NCBI GenBank assembly: GCA_024694565.1
Contig: JAILJR010000118.1
Location: forward strand, 27,491-91,490
Reading direction: 5' to 3'
DNA: 64,000 nucleotides
Source: Butyrivibrio sp.
GTDB lineage: Bacteria > Bacillota > Clostridia > Lachnospirales > Lachnospiraceae
Below the pieces are notes generated by a model. That model saw only the letters and a list, made by a program, of their open reading frames with translations, had not been told where the DNA came from and ran no database searches. Every line of letters starts with the position of its first letter. Position 1 is the stretch's first letter. A program made the translations under genes and the position numbers. Positions 1-9,961 of this stretch are shown one piece after another.

Positions 1-546
1 AATGAGGATGCGGTAGTATCAGACAGCTACAACGGAGCCTATTGTATTACCAACTATCTCTTTGACATGGGACACAGGGATATTGCATTTGTGGGAACAG
101 TCATGGCGTCAGGCACTATCACAGACAGATATTTCGGGTACAGGAAGGCACTTTTGGAGCATGGACTTGAGTACAGGGAGGATTGGATCATACCTGACAG
201 GGACAAGGACACAGGTGTAATTGATGCATCGAAATATTTCGTTCTGCCGCAGGAGATGCCAACTGCATTTGTATGCAATTGTGATATTACTGCAAGTATA
301 CTTATAAAGAAGCTGACCGAGAAGGGCTACAAGGTACCTGAAGATATATCTGTAGTAGGTTATGACAACTGTCTCTATCCCGGTCTTTGCGATATCAAGA
401 TAACAACCTTTGGAGTTGACAGCTATGAGATGGGCAGAAATGCAGTATTAAATCTGCTTCGCAAGATTGGAAAAGAGAGATATCGTCAGGGAGTAATGAT
501 CCTTGAGGGGCATCTCATAGAAGGTGAAAGCGTAAAAAGAAGATAG
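1..546 (+). CDS. LacI/GalR-family transcriptional regulator, C-terminal sensor part (truncated by window start)
   Basis: Frame 1 is open from base 1; periplasmic-binding-like motif MGHRDIAFVGT...VPEDISVVGYDN...TTFGVDSYEMGRNAVLNLL is typical of LacI-family regulators. Confidence 0.85.
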   Translation, partial: NEDAVVSDSYNGAYCITNYLFDMGHRDIAFVGTVMASGTITDRYFGYRKALLEHGLEYREDWIIPDRDKDTGVIDASKYFVLPQEMPTAFVCNCDITASILIKKLTEKGYKVPEDISVVGYDNCLYPGLCDIKITTFGVDSYEMGRNAVLNLLRKIGKERYRQGVMILEGHLIEGESVKRR

Positions 547-568
547 TGAAAGCAAAAAAGTGACGGCT

Positions 569-1321
569 TTACTGACCGCCGCTTTTTTGATGCTGCTCGT
601 ATTCTTTACGGTATGCTTCAGTTTTCTTTATGGCATTGCGATAGGAAAAGGGTACAGGAAAGACCATATCGTTGTCCATAATGACTTTTCTGAATTTTGT
701 TTCTTTTATGTGATCTATATTGATAAAGGAATTGTCGTTTACAGGACACATCTGCGGAAAGCAGTTACACTCGGCGTAGAAATTCACGATGTTTTCCAAT
801 AAGATGATAGTCCTTCCGTCTGAAAGAAAGACCTCCAGTTCTGCCTTTATCTGTTTTGCGCAAATAATGTCATCGCCCTTGGCATAGATGGTTTCGGCTT
901 TGCCGCGAAGCTCAATAGTGTGTTCTACAGTCTTATTCAGTTCCTTTATCCGGTCTACAACCTCAGTCAGCTCTGAAACCTTGAGAGGCTTGTTGAGGAA
1001 GAGGACATTGTCAGCACTCATTCCTGCCTCAATAAACTGTGCTTTGTAATCAACCTTGGACGAGCACATGATGATTGGCTTGAGGATGCGCTGATCCAAA
1101 AGATTTTGAAGAACTTCAATGCCGGTCATATTGCTGTCAACCATATCGATAAAAAGACCGTGATACATCTGAGGATTTTGCAAAAAAGCCTCTGCGTTGC
1201 CATAGGAATCAATGAAAATACGTTCACCTGTCTCCTTGAAGATGCGGTCAGACTGCCTTCCAAGGAGTCTCTCTGTCTGCTTTCTGTCGGCTATGTTATC
1301 ATCACAAACTGCCAGGTTCAT
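569..1321 (-). CDS. Response regulator with LytTR-like DNA-binding domain
   Basis: N-terminal receiver (MNLAVCDDN...GLFIDMVDSNMTG...CSSK) and LytTR-like C-terminus (FINIDHIKETKFRKVIMDN). Confidence 0.75.
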   Translation of the reverse strand: MNLAVCDDNIADRKQTERLLGRQSDRIFKETGERIFIDSYGNAEAFLQNPQMYHGLFIDMVDSNMTGIEVLQNLLDQRILKPIIMCSSKVDYKAQFIEAGMSADNVLFLNKPLKVSELTEVVDRIKELNKTVEHTIELRGKAETIYAKGDDIICAKQIKAELEVFLSDGRTIILLENIVNFYAECNCFPQMCPVNDNSFINIDHIKETKFRKVIMDNDMVFPVPFSYRNAIKKTEAYRKEYEQHQKSGGQ

Positions 1322-1353
1322 CTAATCCCTCCTCTAATTAACAAAAGCTTCAC

Positions 1354-1647
1354 TTACATAAAGCTGAATTGAATTGGTCCGAAGTAGAGAAATGCAAATG
1401 TCAGTAAATGTATAAAAAGTATTATAGGCAATCCGAAAAGAAAATACCAATGCTTTGTCTTGTGTCTGAAAATAAACATTCCGAGAGTGCAGCCGAGACT
1501 TCCGCCGACTATGGCGACAGCAAAAAGGGTTGCCTCGGGGATGCGAAGATAGTGCTTTATGGCCCTTCTCTTGTCATCACCCATTAAGGCAAACCCCAGT
1601 ATGTTGATTATTACCAAATAAATCTCAATGTAATTGATGGAATTCAT
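1354..1647 (-). CDS. DUF1294 family small membrane protein
   Basis: 97 aa hydrophobic protein; MGDDKRRAIKHYLRIPEATLFAVAIVGGSLGCTLGMFIFRHKTKHWYF matches DUF1294 style. Confidence 0.75.
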   Translation of the reverse strand: MNSINYIEIYLVIINILGFALMGDDKRRAIKHYLRIPEATLFAVAIVGGSLGCTLGMFIFRHKTKHWYFLFGLPIILFIHLLTFAFLYFGPIQFSFM

Positions 1648-1650
1648 CCG

Positions 1651-2874
1651 TTATTTGTTGTTTTTCACTTCCTGCATCTTCATGGCACGAACCTTGCATG
1701 AGAGACCAAACAGGTTTATGAAGCCCTCAGCATCATGGTGGTCATAAAGATCACCGGTCTTGAAGGATGCGATGCTCTCATTGTAGAGAGAGTAGGGAGA
1801 CTTTGTGCCTGCCTTGATGATGTTACCCTTGTAGAGCTTGAATGTAACTTCACCCGTGACATATTTCTGAGTTGACTCAATGAAGGCCTGCTCAGCTTCG
1901 CGCAGAGGAGTGAACCACTTCCCTTCATATACTAGATCGGCAAACTTGTTGCCCATATCCTTTTTCATTGTATAGGTATCGCGGTCTAAAATCAACTCTT
2001 CGAGCTGCTGGTGAGCTTCATAGAGGATAGTTCCTCCGGGTGTCTCATAAACTCCGCGGGACTTCATTCCAACGACACGGTTTTCAACAATATCAACGAT
2101 TCCGATTCCGTTTTCGCCGCCCAGCTTGTTGAGGGTGCGGATGATATCTGAAACCTTCATTTCCTTGCCGTTAACTGACTTCGGAACACCGCCTTCAAAA
2201 GTCATTGTAACAGTAGTAGGTGTATCGGGAGCATCCTCAGGAGTCTTTCCAAGAACAAGGAGGTGCTTGTAATTAGGTTCAAGTGAAGGATCTTCGAGCT
2301 CAAGTCCCTCATGGGATATGTGCCAAAGGTTCCTGTCGCGGCTGTAGCTGGAGTCTGCGGAGAATGGAAGATTGATTCCGTGTGCTCTGCAGTATTCGAT
2401 CTCGGATTCGCGGGAATCCATTGTCCACTTATCATTTCTCCATGCAGCGATGATCCTGATATCAGGTGCGAGAGCCTTGATGCCAAGCTCAAATCTGATC
2501 TGGTCGTTGCCCTTTCCTGTAGCTCCGTGACAGATGGCTACAGCGTCTTCTTTACGTGCTATCTCAACAAGCTTCTTGGCAATTAACGGGCGGGCCATTG
2601 ATGTACCGAGAAGGTACTTGTTTTCGTATACAGCATGAGCCATTACACATGGAACGATATATTCATCGCAGAATTCATCCACAACATCGAGCACATAGAG
2701 CTTGCTGGCGCCACAGCTCTTTGCTCTGTCTTCGAGACCGTCAAGCTCTTCCTCCTGGCCACAGTCGATACATACGCAGATAACCTCGTAGTCAAAATTC
2801 TCCTTGAGCCATGGAATGATCGCAGTAGTATCAAGTCCACCGGAGTATGCAAGTATAACTTTTTCTTTTGCCAT
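1651..2874 (-). CDS. argG: Argininosuccinate synthase
   Basis: KVILAYSGGLDTTAIIPWLKE...CHGATGKGNDQIRFE signature motifs, full length 407 aa. Confidence 0.97.
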   Translation of the reverse strand: MAKEKVILAYSGGLDTTAIIPWLKENFDYEVICVCIDCGQEEELDGLEDRAKSCGASKLYVLDVVDEFCDEYIVPCVMAHAVYENKYLLGTSMARPLIAKKLVEIARKEDAVAICHGATGKGNDQIRFELGIKALAPDIRIIAAWRNDKWTMDSRESEIEYCRAHGINLPFSADSSYSRDRNLWHISHEGLELEDPSLEPNYKHLLVLGKTPEDAPDTPTTVTMTFEGGVPKSVNGKEMKVSDIIRTLNKLGGENGIGIVDIVENRVVGMKSRGVYETPGGTILYEAHQQLEELILDRDTYTMKKDMGNKFADLVYEGKWFTPLREAEQAFIESTQKYVTGEVTFKLYKGNIIKAGTKSPYSLYNESIASFKTGDLYDHHDAEGFINLFGLSCKVRAMKMQEVKNNK

Positions 2875-2983
2875 AATAAGTTTCCCTCATCTTTCGTTTA
2901 TTCTGTTATTACTCAAGGGAATTACGCTTCCCTCACTCATAAATGTAAATATAACTCCATTGGATGATAATTGCAAGTAGTCT

Positions 2984-3031
2984 TTGCATAAATATTTACA
3001 AAAACAGCAAATATTGCATAAATATTTATAC
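2984..3031. promoter_or_regulatory. Tandem ARG-box-like operator (two TTGCATAAATATTTA(C/T)A(C) sites, 30 bp apart) between divergent argG and argC
   Basis: TTGCATAAATATTTACA at 2984-3000 and TTGCATAAATATTTATAC at 3014-3031, resembling ArgR/AhrC operator consensus, in the argG/argC divergent intergenic region. Confidence 0.75.
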
Positions 3032-3117
3032 TGCTATTGCATTATTTTAATTACGGTCGTATACTTAAAAAAGTTATTTTGTGAAAGTTCCCCATATTTT
3101 AAGAAAGGTCGATTATT

Positions 3118-4170
3118 ATGATAAAGGTTGGTATTATTGGTGCTACCGGCTATGCGGGTGCTGAAATAGTCAGATTATTACAGGGGCATCCCAATGCAGA
3201 GGTTGTGTGGTATGGGTCAAGGAGTTATATAGATAAGAAGTATTCGGATATCTATGGCAATTTCTTCAAGGTTGTTGATGATAAGTGTTTGGATGACAAT
3301 ATGGACGAGCTTGCGGATGCTGCAGATGTGATTTTCACAGCAACACCTCAGGGCTTGTGCGCATCTCTTGTTAATGAAGCTGTACTCAGCAAGGTTAAGA
3401 TTATTGATCTTTCCGCAGATTTCAGGCTGAAGGATGTCTCCGTCTATGAGAAATGGTACGGCATAGAGCACAAGGCACCTCAGTATCTTGAGGAAGCAGT
3501 CTACGGCCTTTGCGAGATCAACAGGGATAAGATAAAGAGCGCAAGGATAGTTGCAAATCCCGGGTGCTATACAACCTGTTCAATTCTTACAGCATACCCT
3601 CTTATTAAAGAAGGACTTATTGATCCTGACACTTTGATAATAGATGCACTTTCCGGTGTTTCCGGTGCAGGAAGGGGAGCCAAGGTTGCAAATCTTTACT
3701 GCGAGGTCAATGAAAGTGCCAAGCCCTACGGAGTTGCTACCCACAGGCATACACCTGAGATAGAGGAGCAGCTGTCATATGCAGCAGGAAAAGACATACT
3801 TCTTAACTTTACTCCGCACCTGGTTCCAATGAACAGAGGAATCCTCTCGACAGAGTATGCGACGCTTATCAGGAAAAACGGTTCTCTTCCTTCATCAGAT
3901 GACATAAGGAAGGCCTATGAGAAGTATTTCGGAAAAGAGAAATTCATAAGACTTCTTCCTGATGGTGTATATCCTGAGACCAGATGGGTTGAGGGAAGCA
4001 ATTTCGTTGATATAGGTTTCAAGGTTGACGAACGTACAGGCCGTGTCATCATGATGGGCACAATTGACAACCTTGTAAAGGGAGCAGCCGGACAGGCAGT
4101 CCAGAACATGAATATTCTCTTCGGCCTCGATGAAGCTGAGGGACTTACGATATTGCCGAGCTTTCCGTAA
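3118..4170 (+). CDS. argC: N-acetyl-gamma-glutamyl-phosphate reductase
   Basis: MIKVGIIGATGYAGAEIVRLL...NPGCYTT motif. Confidence 0.97.
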   Translation: MIKVGIIGATGYAGAEIVRLLQGHPNAEVVWYGSRSYIDKKYSDIYGNFFKVVDDKCLDDNMDELADAADVIFTATPQGLCASLVNEAVLSKVKIIDLSADFRLKDVSVYEKWYGIEHKAPQYLEEAVYGLCEINRDKIKSARIVANPGCYTTCSILTAYPLIKEGLIDPDTLIIDALSGVSGAGRGAKVANLYCEVNESAKPYGVATHRHTPEIEEQLSYAAGKDILLNFTPHLVPMNRGILSTEYATLIRKNGSLPSSDDIRKAYEKYFGKEKFIRLLPDGVYPETRWVEGSNFVDIGFKVDERTGRVIMMGTIDNLVKGAAGQAVQNMNILFGLDEAEGLTILPSFP

Positions 4171-4217
4171 GGGACAGGCCTTTAGGATTTAGTATTTTGT
4201 TAGCGGGGATTAGTATA

Positions 4218-4661
4218 ATGATACGTGCAATGACGGTTGATGATTATGATGATGTATACTCTCTATGGATGTCTATAAAGGGATTTGGCATTCGTACAAT
4301 GGATGATTCCAGAGAGGGGATTGTCAGATTTATTGAGAGAAACCCGGGACTTAGTCCTGTCTGTGTCAAAGATGGCAAAATAGTCGGAGCTATTCTCTGC
4401 GGACATGATGGAAGAAGAGCATGCTTTTATCATGTCTGTGTAAGTCAGGAATACCGGATGCATGGAATAGGCAGAAAGATGGTTGAATTCTGTATAGAAA
4501 GACTCAAAGAGGAAGGAATCAACAAGGTATGCCTCAATGCATTTGTCACCAATCAGATAGGGAACAAATTCTGGCAGAAAATGGGCTGGACACTGCGTGA
4601 TGACATGAATTACTATGATTTCACACTTAATTCTGATAATCTGACTGTATTTAATAAATAA
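4218..4661 (+). CDS. GNAT family N-acetyltransferase
   Basis: MIRAMTVDDYDDVYSLW...CVSQEYRMHGIGRKMVEFCIERLKEEG, GNAT acetyl-CoA-binding motif; start chosen at ATG 4218 (ORF opens at 4197). Confidence 0.85.
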   Translation: MIRAMTVDDYDDVYSLWMSIKGFGIRTMDDSREGIVRFIERNPGLSPVCVKDGKIVGAILCGHDGRRACFYHVCVSQEYRMHGIGRKMVEFCIERLKEEGINKVCLNAFVTNQIGNKFWQKMGWTLRDDMNYYDFTLNSDNLTVFNK

Positions 4662-4676
4662 ATATTTGTATCCGAT

Positions 4677-4880
4677 GAGTTTCACGACAAAAGCTCGCAA
4701 GGCCGGCTCCGGCTGTGCATATTGCACAAGCGGCTGAGAGGCCCTGTGAGCTCGTCGGTACTTAGCGAGGTATTTTCGAGCTTAGTACCGCTACGAAGCG
4801 AAAGGAGCGAAAGCGTGCCCGAAGTGATTGTACAATATGTACAGCCGGAGCCGGACTGGCGGGCTTTTGTCGGGCAACTC
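4677..4880 (+). repeat. 204-bp interspersed hairpin element, copy A
   Basis: Terminal inverted arms (~53 bp: GAGTTTCACGACAAAAGCTCGCAAGGCCGGCTCCGGCTGTGCATATTGCACAA / TTGTACAATATGTACAGCCGGAGCCGGACTGGCGGGCTTTTGTCGGGCAACTC) with an inner hairpin; near-identical to 56730-56933. Confidence 0.93.
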
Positions 4881-4931
4881 TTCCGATTCCAATAAGTAAG
4901 AAATAAACCGGCGTTTAAAGAGGAGAAAATT

Positions 4932-6155
4932 ATGAATATAATAGATGGTGGTGTAACTGCTGCAAAGGGCTTTCAGGCTGCAAGCTGCGAAGCTGGGATA
5001 AAATACAGGGACAGGACGGACATGGCATTTGTATTTTCCAAGGATCCATGTGTCTGCGCCGGGACCTTTACCTCCAATGTTGTCAAAGCGGCCTGTGTGC
5101 AGTGGGACCAAAGAATAGTTTCATCAGGCGAGCCGATGCATGCAGTTGTTATTAATTCCGGCATTGCAAACGCCTGTACAGGAAAAGAGGGCTTTGATGC
5201 CTGCAGGGCAACCGCAAAGGCAGTAGAGGAAGCGTTGAAGGTTCCGTACAGCTCTGTTGCTGTAGCATCCACAGGTGTCATTGGAATGCAGCTACCTGTT
5301 GAAAAGCTGGTAGCAGGTGTGAAAAAGATGAGTCAGAGCCTTGATGCGGGTATGGAAGCAGGTACTGCCGCATCTAAGGCCATAATGACTACCGACACTG
5401 TAAATAAAGAGGTAGCTGTGACCTTTGATATTGGCGGACATACTGTGACTCTTGGCGGAATGAGCAAGGGATCCGGGATGATTCACCCCAACATGTGCAC
5501 TATGCTTGCCTTTTTGACAACTGATCTCGATATTGAGAAGAGTCTTTTGCAAAAGGCAGTTTCAGAGGTGGTCAGGGATTCCTTCAATATGATAACTGTT
5601 GATGGTGATACCTCCACAAACGATACGCTTCTTATCATGGCCAACAAAAATGCCCAGAACCCTCCGATCAAAGAGGAGAATAGTGATTTCGAGGTCTTCA
5701 AGGAAGCACTTGCCTATGTATGCACCTATCTGGCAAAGAAAATGGCAGCTGACGGTGAGGGTGCAAGTAAACTCTTCGAGGCAAAGGTGGTCAATGCAAA
5801 GACAAAGGATGATGCCAGAACACTCTCAAGGGCAATCGTGGGCTCAAATCTCTCAAAGGCCGCAATCTTTGGCTGTGATGCCAACTTTGGAAGGTTTTTG
5901 TGTGCAATGGGATATTCCGGAGCACAATTCGACCAGGAGGACGTAGAACTCTTTTTCGAGAGTGAAAATGGCAGGCTTAAGGTATTTGACAAGGGCACGC
6001 CGATCGTCTTCGATGAGGATGAAGCACTTAGGATAATGAAAGCAGATGCAGTGACTGTTTTTGTAGATATGCACGAGGGCAGTGAAGAGGCTACTGCCTG
6101 GGGATGCGATCTGACATATGATTATGTGAAGATCAATGCTGATTACAGATCATAA
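4932..6155 (+). CDS. argJ: Bifunctional ornithine acetyltransferase / N-acetylglutamate synthase
   Basis: GGVTAAKGFQAA...KGSGMIHPNMCTMLAFLTTD cleavage-site region. Confidence 0.97.
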   Translation: MNIIDGGVTAAKGFQAASCEAGIKYRDRTDMAFVFSKDPCVCAGTFTSNVVKAACVQWDQRIVSSGEPMHAVVINSGIANACTGKEGFDACRATAKAVEEALKVPYSSVAVASTGVIGMQLPVEKLVAGVKKMSQSLDAGMEAGTAASKAIMTTDTVNKEVAVTFDIGGHTVTLGGMSKGSGMIHPNMCTMLAFLTTDLDIEKSLLQKAVSEVVRDSFNMITVDGDTSTNDTLLIMANKNAQNPPIKEENSDFEVFKEALAYVCTYLAKKMAADGEGASKLFEAKVVNAKTKDDARTLSRAIVGSNLSKAAIFGCDANFGRFLCAMGYSGAQFDQEDVELFFESENGRLKVFDKGTPIVFDEDEALRIMKADAVTVFVDMHEGSEEATAWGCDLTYDYVKINADYRS

Positions 6156-6219
6156 ACATAATGAACAGATATTTGTTTATCGTGAACTTTATTATTCAGA
6201 ATAATTGGAGGAACAGGTA

Positions 6220-7110
6220 ATGGACAAGGACATGCAGGAAGTACTTAAAAAAGCAGAGGTGCTGGTCGAGGCGCTTCCCTATATTCAGCGTTTTAACAGA
6301 AAGATCATCGTTGTAAAATACGGCGGCAGTGCTATGAGTAATCCGGAGCTTCAAAGAAGCGTGATCACTGATGTCACTCTTTTAAAGCTCGTCGGCTTCA
6401 AGCCTATAATAGTTCACGGCGGTGGCAAGGCTATAAGCTCCTGGGTGTCCAAGGTTGGAAAAGAGGCAGAGTTCGTAAACGGACTTCGCGTGACTGATGC
6501 AGAAACCATGGAAATTGCGGAAATGGTTCTTTCAAGAGTAAACAAGCAGCTTGTTACAATGGTGGAGGAGCTTGGCGTCAAGGCTATTGGTATAAGCGGC
6601 AAGGATTCGGGACTTTTGCATGTTACCAGGAAGTTATCTGACGGAAAGGATATTGGATACGTCGGAGAGGTTGATAAAGTAGCACCCAAGATTCTCTATG
6701 ACCTTCTGGATAATGATTATCTTCCTATTGTTGCACCGGTGGGGCTTGATGATAATTTCGATACCTATAACATCAATGCCGATGATGCTGCATGCGCTGT
6801 CGCCAAGGCGGTAGGAGCAGACAAGCTTGCATTTCTTACAGACATCGAAGGTGTTTACAAGGATATAAAGGATCCAAACAGCTTTATCTCAAGACTCACC
6901 TGTTCCGAGGCAGATGCACTGATTGCCGGCGGTAACATAGGCGGCGGAATGCTTCCAAAGCTGGGTAACTGTACAGATGCTGTCAGAGGAGGCGTTAACA
7001 GAGTCCATATCCTCGACGGAAGGATACCGCACTGCCTCCTTCTTGAGATATTCACAAACAGAGGTATCGGAACAATGTTCATGAGGGATGACGACGAACT
7101 TGCTGAATAA
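6220..7110 (+). CDS. argB: Acetylglutamate kinase
   Basis: [10 protein letters not shown]...[10 protein letters not shown]...[15 protein letters not shown] at 6220 preferred over TTG at 6205. Confidence 0.97.
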   Translation: MDKDMQEVLKKAEVLVEALPYIQRFNRKIIVVKYGGSAMSNPELQRSVITDVTLLKLVGFKPIIVHGGGKAISSWVSKVGKEAEFVNGLRVTDAETMEIAEMVLSRVNKQLVTMVEELGVKAIGISGKDSGLLHVTRKLSDGKDIGYVGEVDKVAPKILYDLLDNDYLPIVAPVGLDDNFDTYNINADDAACAVAKAVGADKLAFLTDIEGVYKDIKDPNSFISRLTCSEADALIAGGNIGGGMLPKLGNCTDAVRGGVNRVHILDGRIPHCLLLEIFTNRGIGTMFMRDDDELAE

Positions 7111-7159
7111 GGGCTTTAGCAGTTTGACAATATAATTTCAGATAAAGGAGCATAAGAGT

Positions 7160-8359
7160 ATGAGCGAGAAAATGAAGGAATATATTGAGGAGGCTGAGAA
7201 AGCTCTTTTACATACCTATAACAGATATCAGATCGTGCTTGACAAGGGCGACGGAGTTTATCTGTATGACATTGACGGCAAGAAATACCTTGATTTTGTT
7301 TCGGGAATTGCTGTATTTGCTCTGGGCTACAACAACAAGAGCTACAATGATGCACTGAAGGGTCAGATAGACAAGCTTCTGCATACTTCTAATTATTATT
7401 ACAATGTACCTGCCATAGAGGCTGCCAAAAAGCTGAAAGAGGTATCCGGGATGGACAGGGTCTTCTTTACAAACAGCGGAGCAGAGGCAATTGAAGGAGC
7501 CATTAAGGCAGCAAGGAAGTATGCATTTTTGAAGGATGGAAAAAATGATCACGAGATAATCGCCATGAATCATTCTTTCCATGGAAGGACCTTCGGAGCG
7601 CTTTCAGTAACAGGAAATCCACATTACAGAGAAGCCTTTGAACCTATGATAGGCAATATCAGATTTGCCGATCTCAATGACTTTGACAGTGTCCTTTCCT
7701 GTGTGAATGAAAAGACCTGTGCAATACTTCTGGAGACTGTTCAGGGAGAGGGAGGAATCTTCCCTGCATCGAGGCAGTTCCTTGAGAGCATCAGGAAGCT
7801 GTGCGACGAGAGAGATATACTTCTCATTCTGGACGAGATACAGTGCGGAATGGGACGAACCGGATATATGTACGCCTGGCAGAGATACAATGTGAAGCCT
7901 GATATAATGACTACCGCTAAGGCTCTCGGCTGTGGAGTTCCTGTCGGAGCTTTCCTTCTTAATGAAAAGACAGCTCAGAATTCACTTGTAGCCGGAGACC
8001 ATGGAACTACTTACGGAGGCAATCCCTTTGCCTGTGCAGCTATCAACAAAGTCCTTGATTTATTTAAGCAGGACAATATAATAGAGAATGTGAACGAGGT
8101 GGCTCCATATCTTGAAAAGCGTCTGGATGAGCTCAAGGATAAGTATGATTTCATAATTGACAGGCGCGGACTGGGTCTGTTGCAGGGACTTGTTTTTGAC
8201 AGACCTGTGGGTGACATAATAAATTCAGCACTGGAAAAGGGGCTTATTCTCATAAATGCGGGGGCACAGATCATAAGATTTGTTCCACCCCTTGTCATAA
8301 CAAAGGAGAATGTGGATGATATGATCCTGATACTCGATACGGTGCTTTCAGCCGTTTGA
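7160..8359 (+). CDS. argD: Acetylornithine aminotransferase (class III PLP-dependent)
   Basis: YLYDIDGKKYLDFVSGIAVFALGYNN...FFTNSGAEAIEGAIKAAR...LILDEIQCGMGRTG...HGTTYGGNPFACAA. Confidence 0.95.
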   Translation: MSEKMKEYIEEAEKALLHTYNRYQIVLDKGDGVYLYDIDGKKYLDFVSGIAVFALGYNNKSYNDALKGQIDKLLHTSNYYYNVPAIEAAKKLKEVSGMDRVFFTNSGAEAIEGAIKAARKYAFLKDGKNDHEIIAMNHSFHGRTFGALSVTGNPHYREAFEPMIGNIRFADLNDFDSVLSCVNEKTCAILLETVQGEGGIFPASRQFLESIRKLCDERDILLILDEIQCGMGRTGYMYAWQRYNVKPDIMTTAKALGCGVPVGAFLLNEKTAQNSLVAGDHGTTYGGNPFACAAINKVLDLFKQDNIIENVNEVAPYLEKRLDELKDKYDFIIDRRGLGLLQGLVFDRPVGDIINSALEKGLILINAGAQIIRFVPPLVITKENVDDMILILDTVLSAV

Positions 8360-8384
8360 TTTATGATCATATCGCGGAGTCTTT

Positions 8385-9884
8385 ATGAATTTTAAAACAA
8401 GAATATTATCTATAATATTTGTTGCATGTGCTCTTGCGGGCACTCTTGTATACGCCCGCTCAGAGCACAGTATTTTTGAAGATTATTCTATTTTTACGAG
8501 AAACAAGACAACAGTAAGGCTTTGGTACACGGATGATGCCCTGACCCCATACCTTCAGAGCAGGGCAGTAGCCTATTCCGAGGAAAGCGACAATGTACGT
8601 GTGGAGCCTGTCCTTGTTTCAGGTCTTGAGTATCTTGAGGCGCTTGGTCGTGCATCAATAGATGATGAAAACCTGCCCGATCTTTTTGTTATCACCAATG
8701 ATTCTCTGGAAAAGGCATATCTTGCAGGGCTTGCGATGGAGATCAGAGACGAGAGTGACTTCGTCTCTTCCGGTACATTTCCCGCGGCGGCTATCAACTC
8801 TGTCACCTACAAGGGGAAGAAGATTGGCTATCCCTTCTATTTTGAGACCAGCTCTCTTATATACAACAAGACCTACCTTGAAAACATGGCAGTCGAGAGC
8901 ATGCAGTCCGAGATAGATCTTCAGGAGGGGGAGGCGGCTCAGGCAGAGATAGACAAAAAGCTGGATGAGGGTGAAACAGGGTCACTTGAAAATTCTGGAG
9001 CCGAGGATGTCAATGCCAATATCACGCAGGGAATGATCGATGATGCCGTGGCATCAAGCCTTCCGCTGAATATTTCCGATATACTTCAGTTTGCTGAGAG
9101 CTACAATGCTCCGGAGCAGGTTGAGGCCGTATTTGAATGGGATGTTACAGATATTTTCTATAATTATTTCTTTGTAGGGAATTATATGGATGTTGGAGGC
9201 CCTGCAGGAGATGATCTGAGCAAGATAAACATTTACAATAGGGATACGATAAGCTGCATGAAGATATATCAGCAGCTGAATCAGTTCTTTGCCATTGATC
9301 CGGAGTCGATAGACTATGACACTATAGTCCAGGACTTTATTGATGGTAAGATAGTATTTACTGTAGCTACAACCGATATCATTGAGAAGATTCAGAACGC
9401 TAGAGATAATGGTGAGTGCGGGTTTGAGTTTGCGGTAGCTGACATGCCCGGACTTACCAGCGAGTTTGGCTCAAGGACCATGTCTGTGACAAACTGCATC
9501 GTGGTAAACGGTTTTTCTGAACATACCGATAAGGCCAATGATGTCGCAAGGTTTTTCTGCAAGGACAACTCGGGAGATATCTATAAGCTTAGTCATAAGC
9601 TTGGTGCACATTATGGCGTTTCCTATGATGATCCCAATCTTGTAACCTTTGTATCTGTATATGCTGATTCAGTTCCAATGCCAAAGACTATCGAGACCAG
9701 CAACCTCTGGATGGAGCTTGAGATCGCTTTTACCAAGATCTGGAACGGAGAGGATTGTAACAGGACGCTCAAGCAGGTCTCAGAGAACATAATGACTCAG
9801 ATAACAGGTGAGCCTTATACTGAAGAAGAGATTTCGGATCCCAATGAAGACATAACTGCGAATCTGAGTGAAGATAATGACTAA
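8385..9884 (+). CDS. Extracellular solute-binding protein of ABC-transporter type (orphan)
   Basis: Signal-like N-terminus, TTVRLWYTDDALTPYLQSRAVAYSEES...YPFYFETSSLIYNKTYLENM, MalE-like fold pattern; no permease/ATPase genes adjacent. Confidence 0.7.
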   Translation: MNFKTRILSIIFVACALAGTLVYARSEHSIFEDYSIFTRNKTTVRLWYTDDALTPYLQSRAVAYSEESDNVRVEPVLVSGLEYLEALGRASIDDENLPDLFVITNDSLEKAYLAGLAMEIRDESDFVSSGTFPAAAINSVTYKGKKIGYPFYFETSSLIYNKTYLENMAVESMQSEIDLQEGEAAQAEIDKKLDEGETGSLENSGAEDVNANITQGMIDDAVASSLPLNISDILQFAESYNAPEQVEAVFEWDVTDIFYNYFFVGNYMDVGGPAGDDLSKINIYNRDTISCMKIYQQLNQFFAIDPESIDYDTIVQDFIDGKIVFTVATTDIIEKIQNARDNGECGFEFAVADMPGLTSEFGSRTMSVTNCIVVNGFSEHTDKANDVARFFCKDNSGDIYKLSHKLGAHYGVSYDDPNLVTFVSVYADSVPMPKTIETSNLWMELEIAFTKIWNGEDCNRTLKQVSENIMTQITGEPYTEEEISDPNEDITANLSEDND

Positions 9885-9961
9885 AATTACTTGAATTATT
9901 ACGTTTTTTTTAATAAACTATAATGGCATGGTGGGGTCCTCTTGTTAAATCAGGAGGAAAT

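Noticed and set aside
1716-2852. Antisense ORFs within argG (1716..1928, 2202..2492, 2311..2586, 2635..2967, etc.)
   Set aside because: Overlap a clearly conserved gene on other frames; composition is shadow coding.
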